A program made the position numbers and the translations under genes. Shown piece by piece: positions 23,827-34,485 of a stretch of 64,000 nucleotides of DNA. The stretch's first letter is position 1. Every line of letters begins with the position of its first letter. The stretch lies in NCBI RefSeq assembly GCF_010389155.1, contig NC_057762.1:36826055-36890054 (forward strand). The letters run 5' to 3'. The DNA is from Erigeron canadensis (taxonomy: Eukaryota > Streptophyta > Magnoliopsida > Asterales > Asteraceae). The notes beneath the pieces are model-generated. The model saw nothing but the letters and a program-made list of their open reading frames with translations. It was not told the origin of the DNA and ran no database searches.

Positions 23827-25130
23827 AATAATAGATATAGGTAGAAACCAACCTTCGGGCAAGTATCAACATCATCTTCACTATCGTTTTTGGACCAAAT
23901 CGGTTACCTGGATGAATCAAGCAATATTCATAAGAAGAATCTATTTATCAAACATGTAATAACTAATAACCAAACACGAATCGAGAAGTATCGGTGATCA
24001 AATAAGAATTGCTAAATAAATAGAGGTAATGGAAATGAAACAGCCTTCAAATAATTCGAAGAATGAGTGTATCACTATTAGGCATGAAAAGAAGATAAAT
24101 CATATGAGAAAAGAAGGATTAACCTTGTGCGTGATGCTGTAGATTAGGGGTTGGAGAATATGAGTGCTAATCGTACAGACTTATTGGCTTCTCTAATTTC
24201 TCTAATGAGTGTTTTTAAATGATGAGTTTTTTAGGCTTATAATTCTTTTTATGGACTCTGAACTGGAAATTTCTTTTTTCTAGGAAAAATGGAAAGACTC
24301 AAGCATTTAATTCAATTAAAGCCATTACACAAAACAGATAACATATTTATTTGGGCTTCAAATGTATCCGGCCGGATAACATCTTTGAAAACCAAAAGTT
24401 ATAAAAATTTATTATTTCGTTAAACATTAATTAAATATTAGAATTAACAAAAAAAATTAACATTAATGTAATAAATTTCAGCAATTAATAATTAATCCTA
24501 TTAAGTACACATCGATAAATCGTCAATAATACGTCAATTTTTCCACTTGCTTGATAGAACTTTTAGATATATATAGATAATAACTGAAAGACGTTTATGT
24601 AAAGTACGGCTTACCAAACCTGCAAATGGAACACGACCATGAAATGGATTCAAAAAACTTGAGAAGCTTTCATACATCTTTTCAGAGTGTGCCCTAAGGA
24701 ATCTTGGGTCTAGAACAAACATAAAAAAAAAAAGTCCCCCACAAGTTAAGAACAACGAATTCGACATAAGACCTAAAAACCAAAATATGCATGTACCTAA
24801 CGTCATAACCACTCAATTAGGATGCTAAATGTTAATTATTAAAGATATGTACACTATATAATTTATAACTTTCACATATGTATATATAAAATTTCAAAGT
24901 TTGGACTCTGAAAAATAAGATCTTGTGTAAATCGTCCACTTTGCCTTAATATGCATCTTCTCCTAAAGTTTTATAAAAATTTATCCTTAATAAAATATTT
25001 TTGATTTATATTAAACTAATACAATCTATTAATAAATTAAAACATGATTAAGACTTGTTTTTATCAACATGACAATTTATTTAAACGACACATGTCCTAT
25101 TCAATCTATCATATATAATTAAACTTTATA

Positions 25131-25367
25131 TTTCTATATATATAGATTCTTAATTTAACTAAAACTATTATAATAAAATTATATTATATTTATAGTTACC
25201 ATAAATATAGATTTCAATCACAATTATTATTTAGGATAGTAATTTTTAATCTATAACTCATATATAATGTATTTATCATATAAATATATATTTATATTTT
25301 TAACTTATAAATTAATATTACTAATTATTTAAAATAATGCTCGAGCTATCCTTCGCATTTTGTCTAG
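25131..25367 (+). mobile_element. possible short Helitron-like element
   Basis: It begins with a TCTATATATATAG sequence and ends CTAG followed by T at 25364-25368. The hairpin before the end is weak, so boundaries are tentative. Confidence 0.3.
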
Positions 25368-26359
25368 TTATGAAAGACTAATAAACCAAATTTGTATATA
25401 AATCCACGTATGGAAAAACTAAGTTAGACAATAATCAAATTGTAATAATGCTATACTCAAGATTTTAAAATCTTAAATGATACAATTCAAATGCATAACA
25501 CATATTATGTTAATTTTAAAATAATGAGATGACAAACATTTTCTTCTTATCTAGGATATAATTGGTACTACACATTTTACTTTTGTTTTACATTATTATG
25601 GATTTTTAACACGATGATATTATTGTTGTTTAAATAATAATTGTTTTTAGTTGAAATTAGTCAAAACAAAATATATGATATATTTGAATGACCTATAAGT
25701 ATATTTTTATAGTTGCGACTAAAAGTAAATGGTTAAATATTTGGGCGGCCTCCATGGGCATTATCCTTTTTTTTTGTTATCTTTAAAATAGTATCTGGAA
25801 TTTAAAATCATATTTTGGGTAATTAATTATTTATAAATTTTAAATTAGTGAATAAGTTGTATGAAAAATCGTAAAAGTTTATGTATATATATCACGGGAA
25901 TTAAAAAGTAAAAGTATGATGACTCAATTTATGTAAAATTTATTATGGATGTCATGTGACCTTATTAGATAAATGCATATTGTAGTTTAAAGTTTACAAT
26001 TTGATATATCTAATATATGATTTTATATAAATAAGGAGATAGTATATTTTTTCATCATTTTATTATCATATTAAATAAACATCTTTTAACTATATTTAAC
26101 TTTATATCGTTATTATACAAATATATAACAAACAGATCTCACAAATCATATGATAAAACCATTTTCAAATAAAGATATTGTCATTATTCAACAAATAGTA
26201 TTTATCATTAATTTTAGACCATTATTATAAAAAAAATATAACATACATACTTTGCTAACCATATTCGGTATGAAGTATTTCTTTAAATAATAATCTCATC
26301 ATATTAAACATTTTTAATCTTTAGTTAATAATTATGTTATTATGAAAACTTAATATGTT

Positions 26360-26391
26360 TATCTCGCGTATTACGCAAGAAATTAATCTAG
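26360..26391 (+). mobile_element. Helitron-like 3' terminus
   Basis: A perfect GCGTA-T-TACGC hairpin (26366-26376) followed by about 11 nt and CTAG plus T. The 5' end was not found. Confidence 0.45.
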
Positions 26392-27636
26392 TTAATATAA
26401 CAAAACATGGTTATAATAATTGTAAAAGGATGTAAACTATGTTGTACATCAAATATTTCGGTTAAGTGATATCAGTGATATCATTACCAGTATCAATAGT
26501 AATATTAGATCTTGATAAACACATTTATGACACATTTATCACTATTATGTTATTATTGAAGTGACCAAATGCATGTCATTGAGTAACGTTCAAACGACAC
26601 TTCTTTATAAATAAATTAACAGTAAAATACTAAAATATATAATGAACCGTATATTGTATGAGTATTCAGAGACGGAGCAGGAATTGTTATGCGAGGGGGC
26701 AATTTAAAAAATTGTTTGTCACACGTGTCGGAGAAGGCCTTATTAAATGAAAATGTATTCAATCATAATGTACGAAACCCAAAAAATATATTTTTTAGTA
26801 AATAATTAGTTTGTAAAAATGTCTTTTCTACATAACTATTATGATTATCATTATTAATTGTTTATGATAAATATATATAATAATTTGAAAGAAATTATTT
26901 TTTTCACAAATAGTTGTACCATTGATGTATTACACATTTACATATTCAAATAGAGAACACTTTTTTTTAAACCTTTCTTCATTCTTTCTAATAAAAATCA
27001 AAACAACTCAAGTTTTTTATTCTTTATAAAAAGATCTATCTCAAAATTAATGTTTTGATGACCAATAACTTCCAAATAATAGACTTTTGACAATGAAGAT
27101 AACATTTGTATTTATTTCATACTTATTTTTCTTACTTTTAGAAAAGTATACAAATATAAATTATGAAAAATTACATTATATTAAAATTGGAGTGGGAATA
27201 GATGATCCCATCCCTGCTGTCCGTCCTTACAGGTATTGAGACTAGTTTTTTCCCGAATCACGTCTATCACCACCACTTCCTCGAACATACCTTTCCAGCA
27301 CCACGAGATTTTATTAATACGCGTTTGTGATCGTCATTACAACCAACTTTTGGTGTGCTGCTACTAAATACTAATTAAAGACTTTATTCCACGTTTTTTT
27401 GTTGTTGGAGTTTTTTAAATGTAATTAAGCCTTAAAATATAACCTTAAATTATTAAAAGCTACCCACCCTCTCCACTAACTACACAGTACACACTGATCC
27501 AAATATCAGAACGCTTTGACTTGGTCGTCTGCTCTGCTACCCATTTTTTCCATCTTAATTAATCTGAATCTTAACTTCATTCAATTCATTAAAATTCAAT
27601 CATATCCATTCTAGCTAAGCCAGATTAATATCTGTC

Positions 27637-30600
27637 ATGGAGTTCACACTTAGCAAATCACTTGTAAAATCCACCAATAATTATCGCTACTTCTTCAACA
27701 CATTCTTCATTTTTCCAAAATCAAATAATAATACACTCATCATAAGAAAAAACTCATCAAACTTAACTTTCACTAGTCACACTCCTCAAATAACATGCAC
27801 TTTTAAACTCTCAAACCCAACCTCATTTTTTCGCTTTAACTTCCCAAACTTAAAACCAATACTGCCATCATTCAATTTCAACCCATTCTCAAAAATAACC
27901 GCTTCACTTGACCACATTGCTGAAGTTTTCGTTGGAAACGACAAAAACCCGATCGAATGGCACTTAACGTCTAGTGACACAGAGTTGGGATACGGGTCTA
28001 ATGACAAAAAACTGGTTGTAGTGTTGTTGGGTTGGTTAGGATGTGATCATGAGATACAATTGAGACAGTATGCTGACCTGTATAATATGCTTGGTGTTAA
28101 TGCTGTCACCTTTGCTACTTCGGTCAACGATGTCTTAGATTTCGTGCCACGGGTGGATAATGTGAAGGCCAGACTTGAAGTTTTGGTTGATGAGATGGTG
28201 GAGTGGATGCAGTACCAGAATGAGGAGGAATGTTTTTTGGTCTTTCATACGTTTAGTAACATCGGCTGGCTTGCGTATGTGTTATAATTTGATTTTGACC
28301 GATTACTTATGTATGTTCATACTTAATATATATGTAAATTGTATACGCATTGCAGCTATGGTGCACTATTGAACATATTGCAAGGTAAAGAAGAGATACT
28401 TAACAAGATCAAAGGATGTGTTGTTGATTCTGGAGGTGTCCCCGAGTTTGATCCCAAGGTTAATTCTGTCTTTTTGATATAAGAATTGTATATTACCATT
28501 TTCTTAACTTCCTTTTTTATAAATATTTTCAGGATTCTAGCTAGTATCCTTATTAATCTTTATAGTTACTTCATAGCTATCGTTTTGTGTAGATATGGGC
28601 AGCTGAAATCACGACGACCGTGCTTACCATGTTTGCTGAATCCGGGAAGAAACAAAATGGAAATGATGAGGAGTTAATGTTATTTGAGGCCGAGTCAGCC
28701 TCACAATTTGAAGAGATTATCACACAGGCTCTTGAATCCCCAGATGGAGATTTGTAAGTACCCTGTTTATAGTTATCCGTCTTTCTTTTCTCGCTTCTAT
28801 CTGCTATTACCATCAACATACAAATTTTGCTCCATTAAACTTGCATCAAGTCTAATGCCAGAATTTTCCAATAAAAATTTGTGTAACTTACTGTTTCTCA
28901 GAAAATTTTGAAGTAAAAATCACCTAAATGTCAATTGTCACATATGGAGCAGGAATAATTGTAAAATATATTAGTTAATTTAGACATGTAGATTAAATGT
29001 TAATTCGAGTTAGACTAGATTAAATATGTAAAGTCGGGTTTTACTTGGATTGCAAGTCAAGTAAACGACTAATATGAAATGTCTAGTTTAAGGTAATAAG
29101 TCGAGTTGTAAATAGACTAGGAAACCTCCTACGATATCCCCTCCTCTATATAAATAGAGGAGGGGGGAGCCGATGTATTGTACCATCATACGAATAACTT
29201 GGTTAATATACAAAGTTTATTCGGGTCTTTTTCTCTCTAATATCTTCCGTATCTTTGTGTCCTGGTCGACGACAAACAATAAACAAAGGGTAATTCTTTG
29301 GGGTTTGGGTCGAATTAAATACAGAAGCAAAAGGGTACTTGTTCGATTGACGTTGGAGTGCTACTAGTAATCTTGTATACGTGAGGTTGAATTCTTGATC
29401 ATAAAAGTCAAATAGAATTGTCATGTGCTCACATTGGATTTAATTTAGAAGCAGATCTAATTGTGGTGTTTGGTTTTTTATAGCTTAGTTCAAGATCGAC
29501 GACTTTGTTTAAGGTATCCAAACTTAACAAGAGTCGACGGTTAAACTAAGGTTTGTTGGGAGGTCTAAAATTCCAACAAGTGGTATCAGAGCCAGGTTCT
29601 TAAGCTTGGGAAAATCACCGGGTTATGGCGAGCACGAAGTTTGAGATAGAGAAGTTTGATGGGAAGAACGACTTTGGGCTTTGGAGGGTAAAGATGCGCG
29701 CATTGCTTGTGCAGCAAGGTATCGCGGAGGCCCTAGAAGGTGAAGCAAAGTTGCCGGCGGGTTTGTCGGACATGGAGAAGTCAATTATGCTTGAAAAAGC
29801 TCATAGCGCTATTATTCTTTGTCTGGGTGACCGGGTTCTTAGAGAGGTCGCAAAAGAGACAACGGCAGCGGGTATGTGGGCGAAGTTAGAGAGCTTGTAT
29901 ATGACGAAGTCCTTGGCAAACCGGTTATATCTAAAGAAGAGTTTGTACACTTTCTATATGAGCTCGGGTAAAAAGTTGAGTGATCATATAGACGACTTCA
30001 ACAAATTAATTATAGACTTGGAGAATATCAAGATCAAGATTGATGAAGAGGATCAGGCTCTTATTCAACTCACATCATTACCTCAATCCTATGACCAATT
30101 TGTTGACACGTTGTTATATGGACGTGAGGAGTTATCTATGGAGGATGTTCTTGCAGCTTTGAATTCAAGAGAGCTAAAAAGGAGAACCGACTTCAAGGAG
30201 GATAGTGGGGATGGATTGGTTGCTCAAGGCAAGGTGGAGCATCGAGACAGGTATCAATCTGGAAGCAGCTCGAGGTCAAAAGCAAGGAAAGAGTTTGTGT
30301 TGAAGTGTTTCATCTGTCACTCGGAGGGTCACTTAAAAAGAGATTGTCCGCAGAGGAAGACGAAGTCAGATGGTGCTCGGAAAAAGACTTATCTAGATCA
30401 AGATTCTGATGAGGATGAGGGAGTAGAGGTCTTGATGGTTGTGAGCGGTGACACGAAATCTGAATGGGTTATGGATTCGGGAGGCTCGTATCACATGACA
30501 CCAAGAAAGGATTTTTTATTTGACTTTGAGGAGTATTCAGGAAGTAGGACAGTTGGGTTGGGTGATGATAGACCATGCACAGTTATGGGGATGGGACGAG

Positions 30601-33600
30601 TGGTGATGCAGATGGGTGATGGTACAAGTTGTATTCTTGATCAAGTTAGGTTTGTTCCTAATTTCAAAAGAAATATAATTTCTTTAGGCACTCTAGATAG
30701 GAGTGGACATACTGTGAAGATGCTAGACGACAGGTTACAGGTGATCAAGGATTCGCAGGTTGTGTTGACTGGAACTCTGGAGAAAAACAATGTGTATACA
30801 TTGGATGGTAAGGCACTAGTGTTTGGTGTACAAGTGAATGATACAAGAGTTCAGGGTGTGCACGGTAACAAACGTGTTCAGCTTGAGGTGGAGCTGCCTG
30901 AAGTTGGTCATGAGCTAAAGAATGATCAAGATGGTAAGGTGGGGCATAAAGCATCTTAAGGTCGTCGAGATCAACTTGCTTTGAACAGACGAGGAAAGCA
31001 AGTGGTGACGTTTACACGGTCGAGGAAAACAAGTATTGATGTAGCGGCTTGTAACGTGGAGAATGCAGAAGCGGTGAGCAAGGAAACGACTTATGGGAAT
31101 AAACACGGAGATACAAAGACTACATGGGGCTTGATTGGAAGTGGATGGAAAGACAAGGGACAAGACTTGGAGAGGGGTATCTATGGGAAACAATCAAGGG
31201 AAGCTGGACGTGTAGACGGGATGGACAAGACTGGAAGGTTTATTCCAGGATCCAAGGGCTCGCGTTGGTCGAAGATGTGAGGGATTGGAGTTGGCTGAAG
31301 CTACATGGAAATTAGCTAATAAGGTGGAGATTGTAAAATATATTAGTTAATTTAGACATGTAGGTTAAATGTTAATTCGAGTTAGACTAGATTAAATATG
31401 TAAAGTCGGGTTTTACTTGGATTGCAAGTCAAGTAAACGACTAATATGAAATGTCTAGTTTAAGGTAATAAGTCGAGTTGTAAATAGACTAGGAAACCTC
31501 CTACGATATCCCCTTTTCTATATAAATAGAGGAGGGGGGAGCCGATGTATTGTACCATCATACGAATAACTTGGTTAATATACAAAGTTTATTCGGGTCT
31601 TTTTCTCTCTAATATCTTCCGTATCTTTGTGTCCTGGTCGACGACAAACAATAAACAAAGGGTAATTCTTTGGGGTTTGGGTCGAATTAAATACAGAAGC
31701 AAAAGGGTACGTGTTCGATTGACGTTGGAGTGCTGCTAGTAATCTTGTATACGTGAGGTTGAATTCTTGATCATAAAAGTCAAATAGAATTGTCATGTGC
31801 TCACATTGGATTTAATTTAGAAGCAGATCTAATTGTGGTGTTTGGTTTTTTATAGCTTAGTTCAAGATCGACGACTTTGTTTAAGGTATCCAAACTTAAC
31901 AAGAGTCGACGGTTAAACTAAGGTTTGTTGGGAGGTCTAAAATTTCAACATTTTCCAATAAAAATTTGTGTAACTTACTGTTTCTCAGAAAATTTTGAAG
32001 TAAAAATCACCTAAATGTCAATTGTCACATATGGAGCAGGAATAATGATAACGGGTCAGGTTGGGTAACATGTCGTCCGAATGTGGAATAATTTTTGTCC
32101 ATTTTTCAAAAACAATTTGATTAGTATACAAACATTTTAGAATGGAGACTTCCAATAATTATAATCTAATTTTGGAGTAAAATGAAATGCGAGTTTTTGT
32201 GCAGTGAGACTACACTTTGGGTGTTGCACCCCAATTTTGATGTATTAAAGCTCTTCCCTGTTACAAAATAATTTTATTTGCAAAATCTTTTTTTTTTTTT
32301 TTGTTAATTACCATGAAACTGTTCTCTCTTTAGCTCATTTTTGTATGCATTGTTTGATGTAACATTAGCCCTACATTGACTTCATGTTAGTCAAGTCTCT
32401 TCATAATTTTTATCAAACAGACTCATGTCTATTCATGATCAAGTCTTTGACTTTGCACTTACAGAATTGTTATTGTTACATCACAATAGAATCCTTACTA
32501 CAACGTTTGATAACTTAGCTATAAACATCAACTCTTTATATCCCTTTCAAACAACAGGAGATAGTCTACATAGTCGTTGACCAAGTTTTCCCTTTCTTAG
32601 CTACTTAGTCTCTAGTGTGGAGATAAACCAGTCATAAGTTCCACAAGTTGGTAAACCATCGAATAATCATGTAAGACTCATTGACTCCATATATGCTTAT
32701 GATTGATACTCGACTTCAATAGACTTGTTACTGTTAGTCAACCTTTTTCTTTCAGTAGACTCATGTATTAATATGATCCGAGACTTTGAGTCTTTGGCTC
32801 TACATTCGCATGCTTGTTATATATTGTCATATCACACTAGAATGTGAACAGTCCTTGACAACAACACTTGATGATTTAGCTATAAGCATCTAGTCTTTAT
32901 ATTTCTTTCGAAGTAGGAAATAGTCAACAATGTCATTGACCAAGTTTCCCCATGAGTGTTACCTGGTCTTCAATGAGGACTTAAATGGTTTGGGTTGAAA
33001 CACCATTGGCTAGTCAGGTTTCCCATGTGTGCTACTTGGTCTCATCCAATGAGGACTTATACTCGAATTTAACTTACAGCTTCTAATTTCAGTATAACTT
33101 CTGTTATTTTCATCTTAAATTACTTCCAATTCTTTTTTACTCACACTTTAATTATGCGAGCTAGGGTGTGATCAACACCTTCAGTTCTCTTAAAATGACC
33201 TGTTGTCATAGTGTATATAACAGATTGACTGTCATAACCTTTCAATATTATTCCACATGGTACTCTAATCAGTAGTCGATCCATCTTTATAAACACGTGG
33301 CATAAAGCTAGATATAATGGTTTCTTACTGCTATACTATTTCAGTGATTCAATACTCAGGAGGCTGACAGAAGTAACATCCACTCTCTCAGAGAACCAGC
33401 CAAGTCATCCACAGCTTTATCTCTACAGTACAGCGGATAAGGTCATTCCATTCCAAAAAATAGAATCTTTTGCCGAACACCAAAAGAAACTTGGAAAAAA
33501 AGTAACGACATTTAACTTCGAATCTAGCCCACATTTAGATCATTACCGAGCATTCCCAGATATGTACCGATCTCTCATTCAAAATTTCTTGAAAGATTGT

Positions 33601-33666
33601 GTTGCTGTTGAGGGAAGACAATTGTACAAGTTGCTCATGTTGAAAGCCGCAAACTGGTTTTCTTAA
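27637..33666 (+). CDS. TMEM53-like / DUF829 alpha/beta-hydrolase, gene 1
   Basis: Four exons (27637-28274, 28356-28458, 28593-28753, 33360-33666; phases 2, 0, 2) give an intact 402-residue frame. The N-terminal ~90 residues are S-, N- and F-rich and basic, like a plastid transit peptide. The hydrolase core has LLGWLG, the FHTFSN motif carrying the probable nucleophile serine, and near the end STADKVIPF (acid D) and HLDHYR (catalytic H). These are the DUF829/TMEM53 signatures; substrates in plants are unknown. Intron 3 is 4,606 bp because a Copia-type element has inserted, yet splice sites and frame are intact. Its inverted paralogue is at 56460-59131, with matching intron positions. The C-terminus extends slightly further (LLMLKAANWFS). 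Whether the long intron is spliced efficiently cannot be judged. Confidence 0.9.
28864..28959 (+). repeat. 96-bp direct repeat, left copy
   Basis: Identical over all 96 bases to 31951-32046. It abuts the first base of the left LTR exactly. It lies in intron 3 of the TMEM53-like gene. Confidence 0.95.
28960..29578 (+). repeat. left LTR (619 bp) of Copia-type element
   Basis: Begins TGTAAAATATATT and ends CCAACA. It differs from the right LTR at about six positions. A TATA box (CTATATAAATAG, about 29147-29158) marks a likely promoter. The small ORFs inside are not genes. Confidence 0.95.
29581..29592 (+). promoter_or_regulatory. primer-binding site (iMet-tRNA)
   Basis: TGGTATCAGAGC starts two bases after the left LTR and is the standard complement of the 3' end of initiator methionine tRNA used by plant Copia elements. 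Confidence 0.9.
29625..30959 (+). CDS. Copia gag-protease polyprotein (truncated pol)
   Basis: 444 residues. The N-terminal UBN2-type gag starts FEIEKFDGKNDFGLW and runs to about 190. A CCHC zinc knuckle follows (CFICHSEGHLKRDC, about 228-241), then a retropepsin-like motif MDSGGSYHMTP at about 282. The motif has G where Copia proteases usually read DSGA, so activity is uncertain. Residues 310-390 match the region after the active site, up to the start of the gag-pre-integrase zone, and then homology stops. The ~60-residue tail (after TLDGKALVFG) is not recognised. No integrase or RT follows. The start codon lies 33 nt after the primer-binding site. Confidence 0.92.
   Translation: MASTKFEIEKFDGKNDFGLWRVKMRALLVQQGIAEALEGEAKLPAGLSDMEKSIMLEKAHSAIILCLGDRVLREVAKETTAAGMWAKLESLYMTKSLANRLYLKKSLYTFYMSSGKKLSDHIDDFNKLIIDLENIKIKIDEEDQALIQLTSLPQSYDQFVDTLLYGREELSMEDVLAALNSRELKRRTDFKEDSGDGLVAQGKVEHRDRYQSGSSSRSKARKEFVLKCFICHSEGHLKRDCPQRKTKSDGARKKTYLDQDSDEDEGVEVLMVVSGDTKSEWVMDSGGSYHMTPRKDFLFDFEEYSGSRTVGLGDDRPCTVMGMGRVVMQMGDGTSCILDQVRFVPNFKRNIISLGTLDRSGHTVKMLDDRLQVIKDSQVVLTGTLEKNNVYTLDGKALVFGVQVNDTRVQGVHGNKRVQLEVELPEVGHELKNDQDGKVGHKAS
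30960..31331 (+). other. non-coding 3' internal region of the retrotransposon
   Basis: Purine-rich remnant between the gag stop and the right LTR, ending in the polypurine tract 31321-31331. The 99-codon ORF at 30981-31280 matches no known domain. Confidence 0.6.
31332..31950 (+). repeat. right LTR (619 bp) of Copia-type element
   Basis: Same length as the left LTR. Begins TGTAAAATATATT and ends TTCAACA. About six substitutions relative to the left copy and no indels were seen. Confidence 0.95.
31951..32046 (+). repeat. 96-bp direct repeat, right copy
   Basis: Starts at the base after the right LTR and is identical to 28864-28959. The unique intron sequence resumes at 32047 (GATAACGGGTCAGG). 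Confidence 0.95.
32376..33060 (+). repeat. diverged tandem repeat in TMEM53-like intron 3
   Basis: Two units of roughly 330-350 bp share an ordered set of phrases: 'AGACTCATGT', 'GAGTCTTTG/AAGTCTTTG', 'TTAGCTATAA-CATC', 'AGTCTTTATAT', 'TCATTGACCAAGTTT', then CCC and 'CTTAG'. A short third piece repeats the 'CAGGTTTCCCATG' and 'ATGAGGACTTA' end. No coding potential was seen. Confidence 0.55.
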
Positions 33667-34485
33667 TTATGCATTCTCTTTGTGTAACAGAATACAACTA
33701 AGTAACCATGCTAGAGTACATTGTACACTGCAGGAACGAAACTCGAAAGTTATGTTATATAGTTCATTCAGAATTGAGTCTGGGAATTGTAACCTGTTAT
33801 ACTCAATATATCAAGTTTCAGCTATTGTTAAAGGGATGGTCTTTATTTTGTAGTTTTCATTTCAATTGAAATTTGAATGTCTTGGAAATTGATTTACCAT
33901 AATAATATGACAATTGTTATAGATTTTTTAAGAGCATCTTCAATCAACGTGTATACTAAAATATGGTACCAAGTAAGTGTAGAAATAGAAGGAAAAAAAA
34001 AATACACCCACGATAGGTAGAAAAGGAGTCTTGCATAATGAGGATCGAACCCATAACCTCTATCTCATATACTTGAGTTAAAATATGCACAAAAACATTG
34101 AGTAATAAAGATACAAGTGATACACCTTCCATCAATGTCATTTCAACTCAACATCTTTGGCCTAGAAAATGGTTCAAGACATGTGGTCTAGTTTAGCTTA
34201 ATTCCTTTTGTTATTATTAGTTTGGAAAGTTTTGTTATATGTACATAGTAGGAGGGTGTCATGTGTAAATAATGGATATAGTTAGTTGAGTCGGTTAGCA
34301 GCTTTATATATTTACTTTGTATATTCATTTTATTAATCAATGAATAATATCCAAAATTCCCAAAATCAATTCTCTCTCAATTTCTCAAATGGCTAAACCG
34401 CCATAAGTAAGATTTCGTGTTACTCAAATTTGGTGTAATTTGGCCATTACAATTTACAAATCACATGTTGTTGGGTGGACAAGAT
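33667..34485. other. 3' flank of TMEM53-like gene 1
   Basis: The 3' UTR probably runs to about 33,900. No gene was seen beyond it. Confidence 0.4.
33960..34085 (-). repeat. SINE fragment of the 60.9-kb family
   Basis: On the minus strand it carries 'GGGTTCGATCCTCATTATGC', the box B region shared with the SINE at 60918-61158, plus similar flanking sequence. The head and tail are degraded. Confidence 0.45.

Larger units (their letters stand above)
18646..24577 (-). mobile_element. putative Helitron carrying captured gene fragments
   Basis: The 3' end is well formed on the minus strand: a perfect 6-bp-stem hairpin (CCGTGC-ATC-GCACGG, 18659-18673), about 10 nt of spacer, then CTAA at 18646-18649 followed by T. 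The 5' end is tentative: TCTATATATATC after an A, at 24577. The interior contains pieces of at least two unrelated nuclear genes on the same strand (plastid GAPDH B at 21.5-21.7 kb, aspartyl protease at 21.1-21.2 kb). It also contains exon-like pieces with splice-site consensus near 19.7, 20.05, 22.05, 22.2, 22.5, 22.8, 23.9 and 24.15 kb. No Rep/helicase gene is present, so it would be non-autonomous. Alternative: a degenerate or non-coding multi-exon gene next to an unrelated Helitron end. Confidence 0.45.
24578..27636. other. AT-rich intergenic region upstream of TMEM53-like gene 1
   Basis: No coding sequence was seen. Helitron-like ends occur at 25364-25367 and 26388-26391. The last few hundred bases are probably the promoter of the gene that starts at 27637. 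Confidence 0.45.
28960..31950 (+). mobile_element. non-autonomous Copia LTR retrotransposon (TR-GAG-like)
   Basis: 2,991 bp: two 619-bp LTRs, a primer-binding site for initiator Met-tRNA (TGGTATCAGAGC, 29581-29592), one gag-protease ORF, a ~370-bp non-coding remainder, and a purine-rich tract (AAGGTGGAGA) before the right LTR. Integrase, reverse transcriptase and RNase H are absent, so it needs a partner for mobility. The gag is of Tnt1/Copia type. The architecture fits the known TR-GAG class, although it also keeps the protease motif. It is inserted in intron 3 of the TMEM53-like gene in the same orientation. LTR divergence of about 1% indicates a recent insertion. Confidence 0.93.

Noticed and set aside
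24534..24812. 92-codon minus-strand ORF
   Set aside because: It crosses the proposed Helitron 5' end and matches no family I know. Part of it (ending FLNPFHGRVPFAG) could be another captured exon, but I cannot support it.
29173..29367. ORF repeated at 31545-31739
   Set aside because: Both lie inside the two LTRs at equivalent positions; they are LTR sequence, not a duplicated gene.
30981..31280. 99-codon ORF after gag
   Set aside because: No recognisable domain. It lies in the non-coding remainder of a truncated element, and overlapping frames are also open.
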